From the NCBI GenBank assembly GCA_036011305.1, contig DASCNA010000086.1:1-6577 (forward strand): a DNA stretch of 6,577 nt, in the 5' to 3' direction. Made by a program: the position numbers and the translations under genes. Below the pieces are notes generated by a model, which was not told where the DNA came from, did not search any database, and saw only the letters and a list, made by a program, of their open reading frames with translations. Source of the DNA: DASCNA01 sp036011305 (lineage in GTDB: Bacteria; Verrucomicrobiota; Lentisphaeria; Victivallales; GWF2-38-69). Below are positions 1-5,906 of this stretch, one piece after another (the first letter of the stretch is position 1; each line of letters starts with the position of its first letter).

Positions 1-128
1 TAACAAAGAAAAAGAAAGGAAAGACAGATGTCCAAAACCAAAGTAAATGTTTAGAAAGTTATAGTATAATTGAGAAATAAAGAAGAATGCATAATACGTT
101 AACATTCAAGGTTTTCTATTTCGCGACA
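1..128. other. Non-coding left edge, possible terminus of an insertion sequence
   Basis: No complete gene is visible here. Two plus-strand frames are open from the left edge: one stops at 44-46 and one at 78-80, the latter giving a basic stretch beginning TKKKKGKTD. Either could be the tail of a gene outside the window, but neither is recognisable. A -10-like TATAAT lies at 65-70 without a good -35. A GC-rich island at 121-132 (TCGC-GACA-GCGA, a 4-bp stem with a 4-nt loop) stands out from the AT-rich surroundings. It coincides with the place where the neighbouring GH85 protein stops looking like its family. I infer that this may be the end of a mobile element whose body lies to the left. The family is not identified. 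IS21-type elements with TG...CA ends are one possibility, because the sequence up to 128 ends in CA. Confidence 0.3.
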
Positions 129-1694
129 GCGACTATTTATTCCTGTAATTTTTGAATTAGAGTTTATTTTTCCTGACACTTCATAATACCCATCATTCAA
201 TGATTTGACTTTTGAAGAGAGATCTATTTTAATAGGAGAACTATTCGTATTTAAAATCAAACTCCCAGGGTTTTTAGATTTATAAACAACTTTGACAAAA
301 ATATTTTTGTAAGATTTTGTATTTATAGCTGTGAGATACACAGGAACAATTTGATTTTTATCTGATTTATTTGTTATTTTCAAAGATGAACCGCCATTCC
401 AGGCAGTTGTAAAATCAAAATTTTCAGCAATTGATTTATTATCTAACATATAATAAGGCAATATATTCTGTTCACTCAGTTTGCCCCATCCTTTTGCAGA
501 CACAATAGAACCATTTTTGAAATATTTATTTCCTTTACCCACATTAAATTCTGTTTTAAAAGGCAATGAAGTAATTGTAGTTTTAGGAATAACATAATCT
601 CCCATTCTTTGAGGTGTTTGATTTGCTGTGGGATATACATTATTAGCAAACCACATTTTAACAAATTCAGATGTAGTATATGATGCTGTATCAGTCAGAT
701 TACCCCTAACAGGAAATTCTGCAGCATAAAGAGCCACTGACAATCTATTTTTTAAACTGTTTCCGGCATTATAATAATAAATACTTTTTATAGCGTCAAA
801 TCTTTTTTCGTTTGACCACCATTGAACAGCCAGATAAACATCAGCAGCTGAACGGCCTTTTACAGAGTTAGCTGTTTTTACTGATATATCAAAATGCTTT
901 ATAGGTGTTTTAAGCCACCAGTAATTTGCAAAAAAAGAAGAACTGTTCTTAAATAATTTAATACTTCTTTTATTCAGACTGTTTGTATAGTCCAACTTAC
1001 CATTATCTTTCATTGCGTCATACCAACTGACGTGCAGTCCTTTTGCTTTTAAGTATGACATAATATCTAATATTGCATTTACATCTTTAGAAGAACCATC
1101 AACTTCTATATTAAAAAAATATCCGTCAAATTTAAAAGCTTTTGCAAGTTTCAAAAGTTTTTCTTTAACCAGGGAAGGATTTTCACAAAAAGTATTAAGA
1201 TTTTTACTCCCGCTTCCCCATAGGAAATCTACACATCCTAGAACTTTAACGCCGTTTTTATGACCAATATTAATTTCCCCTGGAGTTGGAACAGAAACTA
1301 TATGATCTTTCTGGTTATCATTAAAGTTAGTTCCGGAAATATAGTAATTAAGATAATTCCAGCCTAAAAATATTGAACGGTCTCCTGGGTAAGTGCTTCC
1401 TATTACTTTACAGTTTGCACCGTCATATGTATCGTAATTCATTTCTCCCATAACGGATGGAATTGTTGATCTATTAATTGAAGATAATATTACGGCTTTT
1501 TTCAAAGGTATAATATTTTTATAATATTTAACTGTAGAATCTTTACTGATATTCCAGTTTAGCAGTTGAACTGTTGTTAGTGAATCTGCTTTTATACCAG
1601 TATTTATTTTTTTAATGCCTGCACCGTAAACCAATGGCACAATACAGCAAAAAAATGCAACCCCTATAAAAAACTGCAAAGCTTTATTCTTCAT
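99..1694 (-). CDS. Secreted GH85 endo-beta-N-acetylglucosaminidase, C-terminus apparently truncated
   Basis: GH85 enzymes (ENGases) cut between the two GlcNAc residues of the chitobiose core of N-glycans. Residues 1-24 form a signal peptide (MKNK, a hydrophobic run, cleavage near VYG-AG), so the protein is exported. The catalytic motif FDGYFFNIE (about 189-197) carries the expected Asn195 and Glu197 pair. WYD (224-226), NYWW (257-260) and GRSAADVYLAVQWW (280-293) also fit the family. A C-terminal part with TEFNVGKG (381-388) and a jelly-roll-like segment from about 425 follows. The ATG at 1694 is chosen because GGGGAG lies just upstream (1704-1699) and the signal peptide starts there; an in-frame TTG at 1712 would add six residues. 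The protein is 531 aa. After ITGI (516-519), where the last beta strands of the jelly roll should follow, it ends abruptly in NSRCREIENLEC. The gene is transcribed divergently from the efflux operon. Family assignment is firm; activity of the truncated form is uncertain. Confidence 0.9.
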   Translation of the reverse strand: MKNKALQFFIGVAFFCCIVPLVYGAGIKKINTGIKADSLTTVQLLNWNISKDSTVKYYKNIIPLKKAVILSSINRSTIPSVMGEMNYDTYDGANCKVIGSTYPGDRSIFLGWNYLNYYISGTNFNDNQKDHIVSVPTPGEINIGHKNGVKVLGCVDFLWGSGSKNLNTFCENPSLVKEKLLKLAKAFKFDGYFFNIEVDGSSKDVNAILDIMSYLKAKGLHVSWYDAMKDNGKLDYTNSLNKRSIKLFKNSSSFFANYWWLKTPIKHFDISVKTANSVKGRSAADVYLAVQWWSNEKRFDAIKSIYYYNAGNSLKNRLSVALYAAEFPVRGNLTDTASYTTSEFVKMWFANNVYPTANQTPQRMGDYVIPKTTITSLPFKTEFNVGKGNKYFKNGSIVSAKGWGKLSEQNILPYYMLDNKSIAENFDFTTAWNGGSSLKITNKSDKNQIVPVYLTAINTKSYKNIFVKVVYKSKNPGSLILNTNSSPIKIDLSSKVKSLNDGYYEVSGKINSNSKITGINSRCREIENLEC

Positions 1695-1892
1695 TTTTCT
1701 CCCCACATACAATTTTTGTATAATTTTATAATTACTTATCCTGTCCCTACAGTAAATTTATTAACGAAAAGGTTAAGTTCAAGTACAACATCATTTTATT
1801 ATATACAATTAATTCAGATATAATTATCAACATTGCAGAATTTAGGAATGAATATTATTTTGAATAATTTAATATTTTAGCCAAAATTATAG

Positions 1893-1921
1893 TTGACAAA
1901 TAATCCTCACAGGTGTATTAT
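1893..1921 (+). promoter_or_regulatory. Sigma-70-type promoter of the ABC/GntR/GIN operon
   Basis: The -35 box TTGACA (1893-1898) is a perfect consensus. After exactly 17 bases comes the -10 box TATTAT (1916-1921), five of six to consensus. Transcription would start near 1928, giving a leader of about 47 nt before the ATG of the ABC ATPase. It is the only strong promoter seen for the rightward genes, since no good candidate appears at 3600-3690 or upstream of the GIN genes. Confidence 0.8.
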
Positions 1922-1934
1922 CATGCTAGTACAC
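1913..1934. promoter_or_regulatory. Putative GntR (YtrA-type) operator
   Basis: The inverted repeat GTGTATTA-N6-TAGTACAC has 8-base arms with seven of eight positions complementary. It covers the whole -10 box and the expected transcription start, so a bound protein would block RNA polymerase. Spaced palindromes with GTGTA...TACAC arms resemble those I recall for YtrA-subfamily regulators, and such a regulator is encoded at 4131-4511 in the same operon. Autoregulation is therefore the simplest reading. The match to that protein is inference. Confidence 0.65.
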
Positions 1935-1974
1935 TAATATGATTAAATAAATTAAAGAAATTGAATATGGCACA

Positions 1975-2826
1975 ATGATTAATATCAAAAATTTAAATTT
2001 CAAATACACTAAAAAGATGTTATTCAAAGACTTAAATTTGAATATTAAAAGCGGCAATATTTGCGGTCTGTTAGGAAAAAACGGTGCAGGCAAATCCACT
2101 CTTCTTTATCTAATAGCAGGGTTATTGATCTCAGATAAAAAAGGTATTAAAGTTAATATGCTAACTCCTTCTAAGAGAAATTCGCAACTTCTTAAAAACT
2201 GTTTTCTTCTTCCAGAGAAACTTTATGTTCCCTCACTGACTGGAAAACAATATCTCAAATTATACGCACCTTTTTATCCTTTATTTAGTCATGACCAATT
2301 TGAAATATTAATAAATGAATTTGAATTGGACATTAAGAAAAAACTGACCAAAATGTCATTTGGTCAAAAAAAGAAGTTTCTTTTAGCTTTTGCTTTTTCT
2401 ACAAACTGCTCTTTGCTTCTTCTTGATGAACCAACAAATGGTTTGGATATACCGTCTAAAAAACAATTTAGAAAAGCTCTGATAAGTTCATTCAATGAAG
2501 AGCAGCTTATTCTAATTTCAACACATCAGGTTAGAGATTTAGAAAATTTAATAGATCCAATAGTTATTCTAGACGATGGTAAAATTATTTTTAATCACTC
2601 TCTAGAAGAAATTGAAGATAAACTGGTGCAGGTAACTACTAATGAACAACCTTCATATACATCTAATATATATTATGAAAAATCAATTGAAGGATATACA
2701 TATTTAACAGAGGATAAACTGTTAACAGATGAATCAAAACCAATTGATATTGAGTTTTTGTTTAATAGTGTAGTTGATAAAAACAGTAAAATTGAAGAAA
2801 TTTTATCAGGCAAAGAGGTCATATAA
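1975..2826 (+). CDS. ABC transporter ATP-binding protein
   Basis: This is the cytoplasmic ATPase of an ABC-2 type exporter (283 aa), predicted to power the permease encoded next to it. All core motifs are present: Walker A GKNGAGKS (34-41), signature SFGQK (128-132), Walker B LLLLDEP with catalytic Glu152, D-loop GLD (156-158) and the switch histidine in STH (His184). The usual Q-loop glutamine is not obvious; the corresponding segment reads FLLPEKLYVPSLT (about 77-89), a Pro-Glu form I associate with exporter ATPases of GntR-linked operons. A C-terminal extension of about 70 residues beyond the ABC fold (from about 212) has no motif I recognise. The start has only a weak purine-rich ribosome site (around 1955-1961). 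The gene is first in the operon behind the promoter at 1893-1921, and its stop overlaps the permease start by one base (TAATG). The substrate cannot be told from sequence. Confidence 0.93.
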   Translation: MINIKNLNFKYTKKMLFKDLNLNIKSGNICGLLGKNGAGKSTLLYLIAGLLISDKKGIKVNMLTPSKRNSQLLKNCFLLPEKLYVPSLTGKQYLKLYAPFYPLFSHDQFEILINEFELDIKKKLTKMSFGQKKKFLLAFAFSTNCSLLLLDEPTNGLDIPSKKQFRKALISSFNEEQLILISTHQVRDLENLIDPIVILDDGKIIFNHSLEEIEDKLVQVTTNEQPSYTSNIYYEKSIEGYTYLTEDKLLTDESKPIDIEFLFNSVVDKNSKIEEILSGKEVI

Positions 2827-3599
2827 TGAAAAAAGATTCATCATTCAGTTTAAATAGATTCTGGCTTAATTTTAAGTATACAGCCGGCATTAATTACACT
2901 TCTTTTTTGACTATTTTTATATTAACAGTTGTAATAGTTATGCTGTTAAATGTAATATTAGGATCTGTTTCAAGTATCAGCAGCGTTTATCACTCTAAGC
3001 ATACTGTCTTAGCAAATCTATATTTCATCTTTCTTTATATCATTGGAATCAAATTTGCTTCTTCAGCATTTTCAGAGATGAAGAACAAAGATGAAAAAAT
3101 AACTTATCTTATGCTCCCTGCCTCTGTATTTGAGAAATATTTCTGCCGACTCTTTATGACTACTGTTATATTTTTTATAAAATATACTGTTGCCTATCTG
3201 CTTGGTTGCTTTATCGGATCAATAATAAATTATTATCTTTTTGGATATCCTGTTTATTATTTAAATATTTATATAATTGGATTCTGGAAAATTATAGCTT
3301 TTTTTATAGTCTGTCATTCAATTTTTTTCTTAGGTGGAATTTGGTTTAATAAATTTGCCTTGATAAAAACAATAGCTTTTGTTTGTTTAATATTGGTACT
3401 GGCGATAATTGTTATCTTAGGACTAGCTCTGATGCTCAAATTCAACGAATTGATTGGACCTAATAATATAGATTTTTATCATATGTCGAAAAGTATTTTA
3501 TTCATCAAAAACTGGTTCATCTGTCTGCTCTATATTTTTCTGCCGGTTATGTGTTGGATAACCGGTTATTATAAGTTGAAGGAAAGCAGTATTAAGTAA
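2826..3599 (+). CDS. ABC-2 type transporter permease subunit
   Basis: This 257-aa integral inner-membrane protein is the likely partner of the preceding ATPase. Six hydrophobic segments can be seen, at about residues 26-48, 62-80, 108-132, 148-170, 180-204 and 228-248, the usual count for an ABC-2 half-transporter. Between segments two and three lies a cytoplasmic loop with SEMKNKDEKITYLMLPAS and FEKYF (about 83-106). This YLMLPAS..EK pattern is typical of permeases in GntR-associated ABC operons. A good Shine-Dalgarno (AGAGG, 2814-2818) lies inside the end of the ATPase gene, and the start overlaps its stop, so the two are translationally coupled. No substrate can be assigned; drug, peptide or lipid export are all possible. 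Confidence 0.88.
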   Translation: MKKDSSFSLNRFWLNFKYTAGINYTSFLTIFILTVVIVMLLNVILGSVSSISSVYHSKHTVLANLYFIFLYIIGIKFASSAFSEMKNKDEKITYLMLPASVFEKYFCRLFMTTVIFFIKYTVAYLLGCFIGSIINYYLFGYPVYYLNIYIIGFWKIIAFFIVCHSIFFLGGIWFNKFALIKTIAFVCLILVLAIIVILGLALMLKFNELIGPNNIDFYHMSKSILFIKNWFICLLYIFLPVMCWITGYYKLKESSIK

Positions 3600-3603
3600 A
3601 TTA

Positions 3604-3624
3604 TTAATGGTTAATTGTTAATGA
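3604..3624 (+). repeat. Tandem heptamer repeat (TTAATKR x3)
   Basis: Three back-to-back heptamers, TTAATGG, TTAATTG and TTAATGA, begin five bases after the permease stop. Short tandem repeats of this kind are, from memory, common beside solitary S23/four-helix-bundle genes. It is not a convincing terminator, as it has no stable stem or U-tract. Confidence 0.6.
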
Positions 3625-3637
3625 TAAATTAAATTCA

Positions 3638-3655
3638 AAATCGTTGCCTGAGATC
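3638..3655 (+). repeat. Left arm of an 18-bp inverted repeat flanking the S23 gene
   Basis: This arm (AAATCGTTGCCTGAGATC) pairs with 4075-4092. In RNA, 15 positions make Watson-Crick pairs, two make G-U wobbles (3641 with 4089, 3646 with 4084) and one is a C-A mismatch (3647 with 4083). The 419 nt enclosed contain nearly the whole S23 gene. Confidence 0.7.
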
Positions 3656-3691
3656 AGTTATCCGCAAATCGTTAAATAGAAAAGTTTGGTT

Positions 3692-4126
3692 ATGTATATT
3701 AAATCAGCAAAAGAACTGGATGCTTATAAATTGGCCTATGACCAGGCTATGGAAATATTTTTTCTTTCAAAAAAATTTCCAAATGATGAAAGATATTCAT
3801 TAACAGATCAAATTCGCAGATCTTCTAGATCTGTATGTGCAAATTTAAAAGAATCATGGTCAAAGCGCAGATATATTACACATTTTATAAGTAAAATTAC
3901 AGATTGTGATGGCGAAAATTCAGAAACTGCGACCTGGATAGATTTTTCAAAGAATTGTAATTATATAACTAATACAAAACATGAAGAATTAATAGAAAAA
4001 AACAAGAGAATAGGCCAGATGCTTGGAAATATTATAAATAAAGCTGAACTATTTTGCAAAAACAACAGACCTCGGATCTCAGATAACGGTTTACGAGCAA
4101 ATAACTATAAAGCAATGAATAAATAA
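3692..4126 (+). CDS. S23/IVP-type four-helix-bundle protein
   Basis: This belongs to the small helical family first found encoded in intervening sequences of 23S rRNA genes; Avd of diversity-generating retroelements is a distant relative. Its molecular function is unknown. The diagnostic block YSLTDQIRRSSRSVCANLKESW, followed by KRRYITHFISKITDCDGENSET and the ending GQMLGNIINKAELFC, is easy to recognise and unbroken. The family normally ends near that FC (about residue 123). This 144-aa copy runs on for about 21 residues because its frame reads through the right arm of the flanking inverted repeat. ATG 3692 is chosen; a TTG at 3686 is in frame. The ribosome site is weak (AGAAAAG, 3678-3684). 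The gene sits between permease and regulator, an unusual place in a GntR-ABC operon, and its stop is four bases before the GntR start. Insertion as a mobile or semi-mobile unit is inferred. Confidence 0.88.
   Translation: MYIKSAKELDAYKLAYDQAMEIFFLSKKFPNDERYSLTDQIRRSSRSVCANLKESWSKRRYITHFISKITDCDGENSETATWIDFSKNCNYITNTKHEELIEKNKRIGQMLGNIINKAELFCKNNRPRISDNGLRANNYKAMNK
4075..4092 (+). repeat. Right arm of the 18-bp inverted repeat flanking the S23 gene
   Basis: This arm (GATCTCAGATAACGGTTT) is complementary to 3638-3655. It lies inside the S23 reading frame, just after the codons where the family usually ends, and encodes part of the unusual C-terminal tail. The region may thus be stem, coding sequence and leader of the following GntR gene at once. 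Confidence 0.7.
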
Positions 4127-4130
4127 TAAT

Positions 4131-4511
4131 ATGGAATTTAAACAGTCAAAAACTATATCTTTACAAATTGCTGAAACTATCAGCGAGAATATTCTCCAAG
4201 AAAGTTGGGTTAGCGGTGACCGTATTCCTTCTGTTAGAGAATACGCTTCCAGTATTGAAGTTAATCCTAACACTATCGTAAGATCATACAGTTATCTTGA
4301 AGATCTGGGTATTATCTCTAAAAAAAGAGGAATAGGATATTTTGTAAATGATGATGCTAAAAAAATTATCTTAAAAAAGAGAAAAAATGAATTTCTGGAA
4401 AAACAGTTGCCTGATTTTTTTAATTCAGTAGATTTATTAGACATTGAGTGGGAAGAAATTACTAAGAAGTATACATTATATAAGACACGGGAGCAGGAGA
4501 CAAATAAATGA
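4131..4511 (+). CDS. GntR-family transcriptional regulator, YtrA subfamily
   Basis: This is a cytoplasmic DNA-binding repressor of 126 aa. Residues about 1-72 form the winged helix-turn-helix. RIPSVREYASSIEVNPNTIVRSYSYLEDLG (31-60) holds the recognition helix around VNPNT, and KKRGIGYFV (64-72) is the wing. The remaining 54 residues are a short, charged helical dimerisation tail, much smaller than the effector domain of FadR or HutC types, which defines the YtrA subfamily. YtrA-type genes are typically linked to ABC transporter genes, as here, although they often come first in the operon rather than fourth. No clear Shine-Dalgarno precedes the ATG, so initiation may depend on coupling to the S23 gene ending four bases upstream. 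Its likely target is the palindrome over the operon promoter (1913-1934). The stop overlaps the next start (ATGA). The inducer is unknown; cell-wall stress is a common theme for relatives. Confidence 0.92.
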   Translation: MEFKQSKTISLQIAETISENILQESWVSGDRIPSVREYASSIEVNPNTIVRSYSYLEDLGIISKKRGIGYFVNDDAKKIILKKRKNEFLEKQLPDFFNSVDLLDIEWEEITKKYTLYKTREQETNK

Positions 4512-5206
4512 AAACCAGTAACAAATTATTTACAATATTATTATCTGTTATTTTTATTTCAATTATCGCGACGATGATAATTCCTTTCGTTACGTCTTTT
4601 AAGTTTTCAGGTGAAATAAAAGGTAATGGAGTTTATGCAAAAAAAACATATGAACTGCCTAAACTTAATACAATAAAATTAGATACATCAAGCAATATAA
4701 AAATAGTCATTGGTGATAAAAATCAAATTTTATTATCAGGTGACAGCAATATTCTACCTCATGTAATTCATCAGTTAAATGGTAAAACATTAGAAATTAG
4801 ACAAAACAAATTCTTTTCTAAACGCTTACCGCTAAAAATTAAAATTACTGTAACTAATCTTAGTAAATTCACACTGAATGGTGCAGGTGATATTCATATA
4901 AACGGAATAAATAATAAACAATTTTCTATAGAATCCAACGGCTTTGGAAATATAACTGCAGCAGGAAAAACTGATCATTTAAAAATTGATACAACTGGAG
5001 CCGGAAATATAAATTGTAAAAATCTAATTGCAGATGATGCTACGCTAAGTGCAACTGGCGTTGGAAATGTAATCCTCTATGCAAAGCAGAGTCTCAATGC
5101 AACTGCAACAGGCATTGGCAACGTAACTTATTATGGTAACCCTAAACATGTTACTGGAAGCGAAGGGACAGGTATTGGTTCGTTTAGGCCAGCCAATAGG
5201 AGATAA
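4508..5206 (+). CDS. GIN-domain (DUF2807) protein with N-terminal membrane anchor or signal
   Basis: This 232-aa protein belongs to the DUF2807 'head GIN domain' family, predicted to fold as a beta-helix outside the cytoplasm; its function is not established. Residues 8-30 are a long hydrophobic segment, either a signal peptide or, as no clear cleavage site is seen, an anchor. Motifs of the form [NT]GxG[DN][IV] recur about every 20 residues, beginning at 124, 144, 163, 183, 201 and, as TGIGSF, 221, consistent with successive helix turns. Conserved stretches GNGV.AK (39-45), LSGDSNI (76-82) and YYGNPK (208-213) are shared with the downstream paralogue. AGGAG (4495-4499) is placed well for ATG 4508, and the start overlaps the GntR stop, so translation is coupled. 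The operon context suggests an envelope role linked to the exporter, which is inference. Confidence 0.85.
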   Translation: MKTSNKLFTILLSVIFISIIATMIIPFVTSFKFSGEIKGNGVYAKKTYELPKLNTIKLDTSSNIKIVIGDKNQILLSGDSNILPHVIHQLNGKTLEIRQNKFFSKRLPLKIKITVTNLSKFTLNGAGDIHINGINNKQFSIESNGFGNITAAGKTDHLKIDTTGAGNINCKNLIADDATLSATGVGNVILYAKQSLNATATGIGNVTYYGNPKHVTGSEGTGIGSFRPANRR

Positions 5207-5212
5207 ACTGAA

Positions 5213-5875
5213 ATGCTTAAAACAGTTAACATTTTATTAATTATTAGTCTAATATCGGATATTTCAATATTAGCAGGCTGCGCAAAAGTTGACGGCAATG
5301 GAGTTCCTGCAAAAGAGACAAAAAATCTCAGGAATTTTAGCTCAATATACTTTAAGGGAGGCGGTTATAAGGTATATGTCCATGTCACAGATAACAGTAA
5401 AAATTATATAACTATTTCAGGAGATCAGAATATTATTCCTATAATAAAAACGGAAGTAAACAATAACGTTTTAAAAATATCTTATAAAAAATCAATCAAC
5501 ACTAATTTACCTCTCGTTCTCAACATTTACACAAATGCGCTTAATACTCTGGACTTGTACGGAACTGGAAATATCAAGATAGATGGAATAAATAGCAAAT
5601 CATTTACTTTAAGCGTAAAAGGAGCCTGGGATATAAATCTGTATGGCAATACGAATATTCTTTCTGCTGTAAGCAAAGGTTTGAGCAAAATTAATACAAA
5701 GGAACTTAAAGCTGCAAATGTAAATATCGAAATTGACGGAGCCGGTAAAGCTGAAGTTTATGTCGAGAATAATCTGCATGCTATGGTAAAGGGTATAGGC
5801 GAAATTACATATTATGGAAATCCCAAAATAGTCAATCCGACTATTTCAGGATTAGGAAAAATAAGTAAAAAATAA
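5213..5875 (+). CDS. GIN-domain (DUF2807) lipoprotein, paralogue of the preceding gene
   Basis: This 220-aa protein is a tandem paralogue of the previous one. It has a short hydrophobic leader ending in the lipobox LAGC (20-23). Cys23 would be lipidated, and Ala at the next position does not signal inner-membrane retention, so outer-membrane placement is likely. GNGVPAK (28-34), ISGDQNI (68-74), GINSKSF (125-131) and YYGNPK (200-205) match the upstream protein. Degenerate GxG turn motifs begin at 116, 136, 155, 175, 193 and 212, nearly the same spacing as in the paralogue. They are less regular: KGAWDI and KGLSKI lack the second glycine. AGGAG (5198-5202) lies within the end of the previous gene and six bases separate the two genes. 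The function is unknown. The change of anchor suggests that the pair may act on the two membranes. Confidence 0.85.
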   Translation: MLKTVNILLIISLISDISILAGCAKVDGNGVPAKETKNLRNFSSIYFKGGGYKVYVHVTDNSKNYITISGDQNIIPIIKTEVNNNVLKISYKKSINTNLPLVLNIYTNALNTLDLYGTGNIKIDGINSKSFTLSVKGAWDINLYGNTNILSAVSKGLSKINTKELKAANVNIEIDGAGKAEVYVENNLHAMVKGIGEITYYGNPKIVNPTISGLGKISKK

Positions 5876-5906
5876 ATTAAGATTTAAGAATATTATAGGG
5901 AGTAAA

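Larger units (their letters stand above)
1695..1974. other. Divergent intergenic region
   Basis: This 280-base gap separates the starts of the GH85 gene (leftward) and the ABC operon (rightward). The strong rightward promoter and operator at 1893-1934 are listed separately. For the GH85 gene I see only the Shine-Dalgarno GGGGAG at 1704-1699 and AT-rich -10-like sequence around 1730-1717 on the minus strand, with no convincing -35. No RNA gene or small ORF of interest is evident. Confidence 0.6.

Noticed and set aside
476..664. 62-aa open frame on the minus strand
   Set aside because: It lies wholly within the GH85 gene in another frame on the same strand, where the GH85 frame is clearly coding. 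It has no recognisable feature.
1967..1978. Mini-ORF (Met-Ala-Gln-stop) overlapping the ABC ATPase start
   Set aside because: An ATG eight bases before the real start makes a three-codon frame whose TGA overlaps the start codon. Such a short frame is expected by chance in AT-rich DNA and nothing else supports it as a leader peptide.
3600..3691. Rho-independent terminator or a second promoter between permease and S23
   Set aside because: There is no GC-rich hairpin with a U-run and no -35/-10 pair. The only structure is the long-range stem with 4075-4092.
3818..3832. AGATCT-N3-AGATCT direct/palindromic repeat
   Set aside because: It encodes the conserved RSSRS residues of the S23 protein, so codon usage explains it.
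3692..4126. Diversity-generating retroelement (Avd is related to the S23 family)
   Set aside because: No reverse transcriptase and no template/variable repeat pair is present in the window. The protein matches ordinary S23 sequences better than Avd.
4091..4273. 60-aa open frame on the minus strand
   Set aside because: It is antisense to the start of the GntR gene, whose winged-helix motif is unmistakable. It has no family resemblance.
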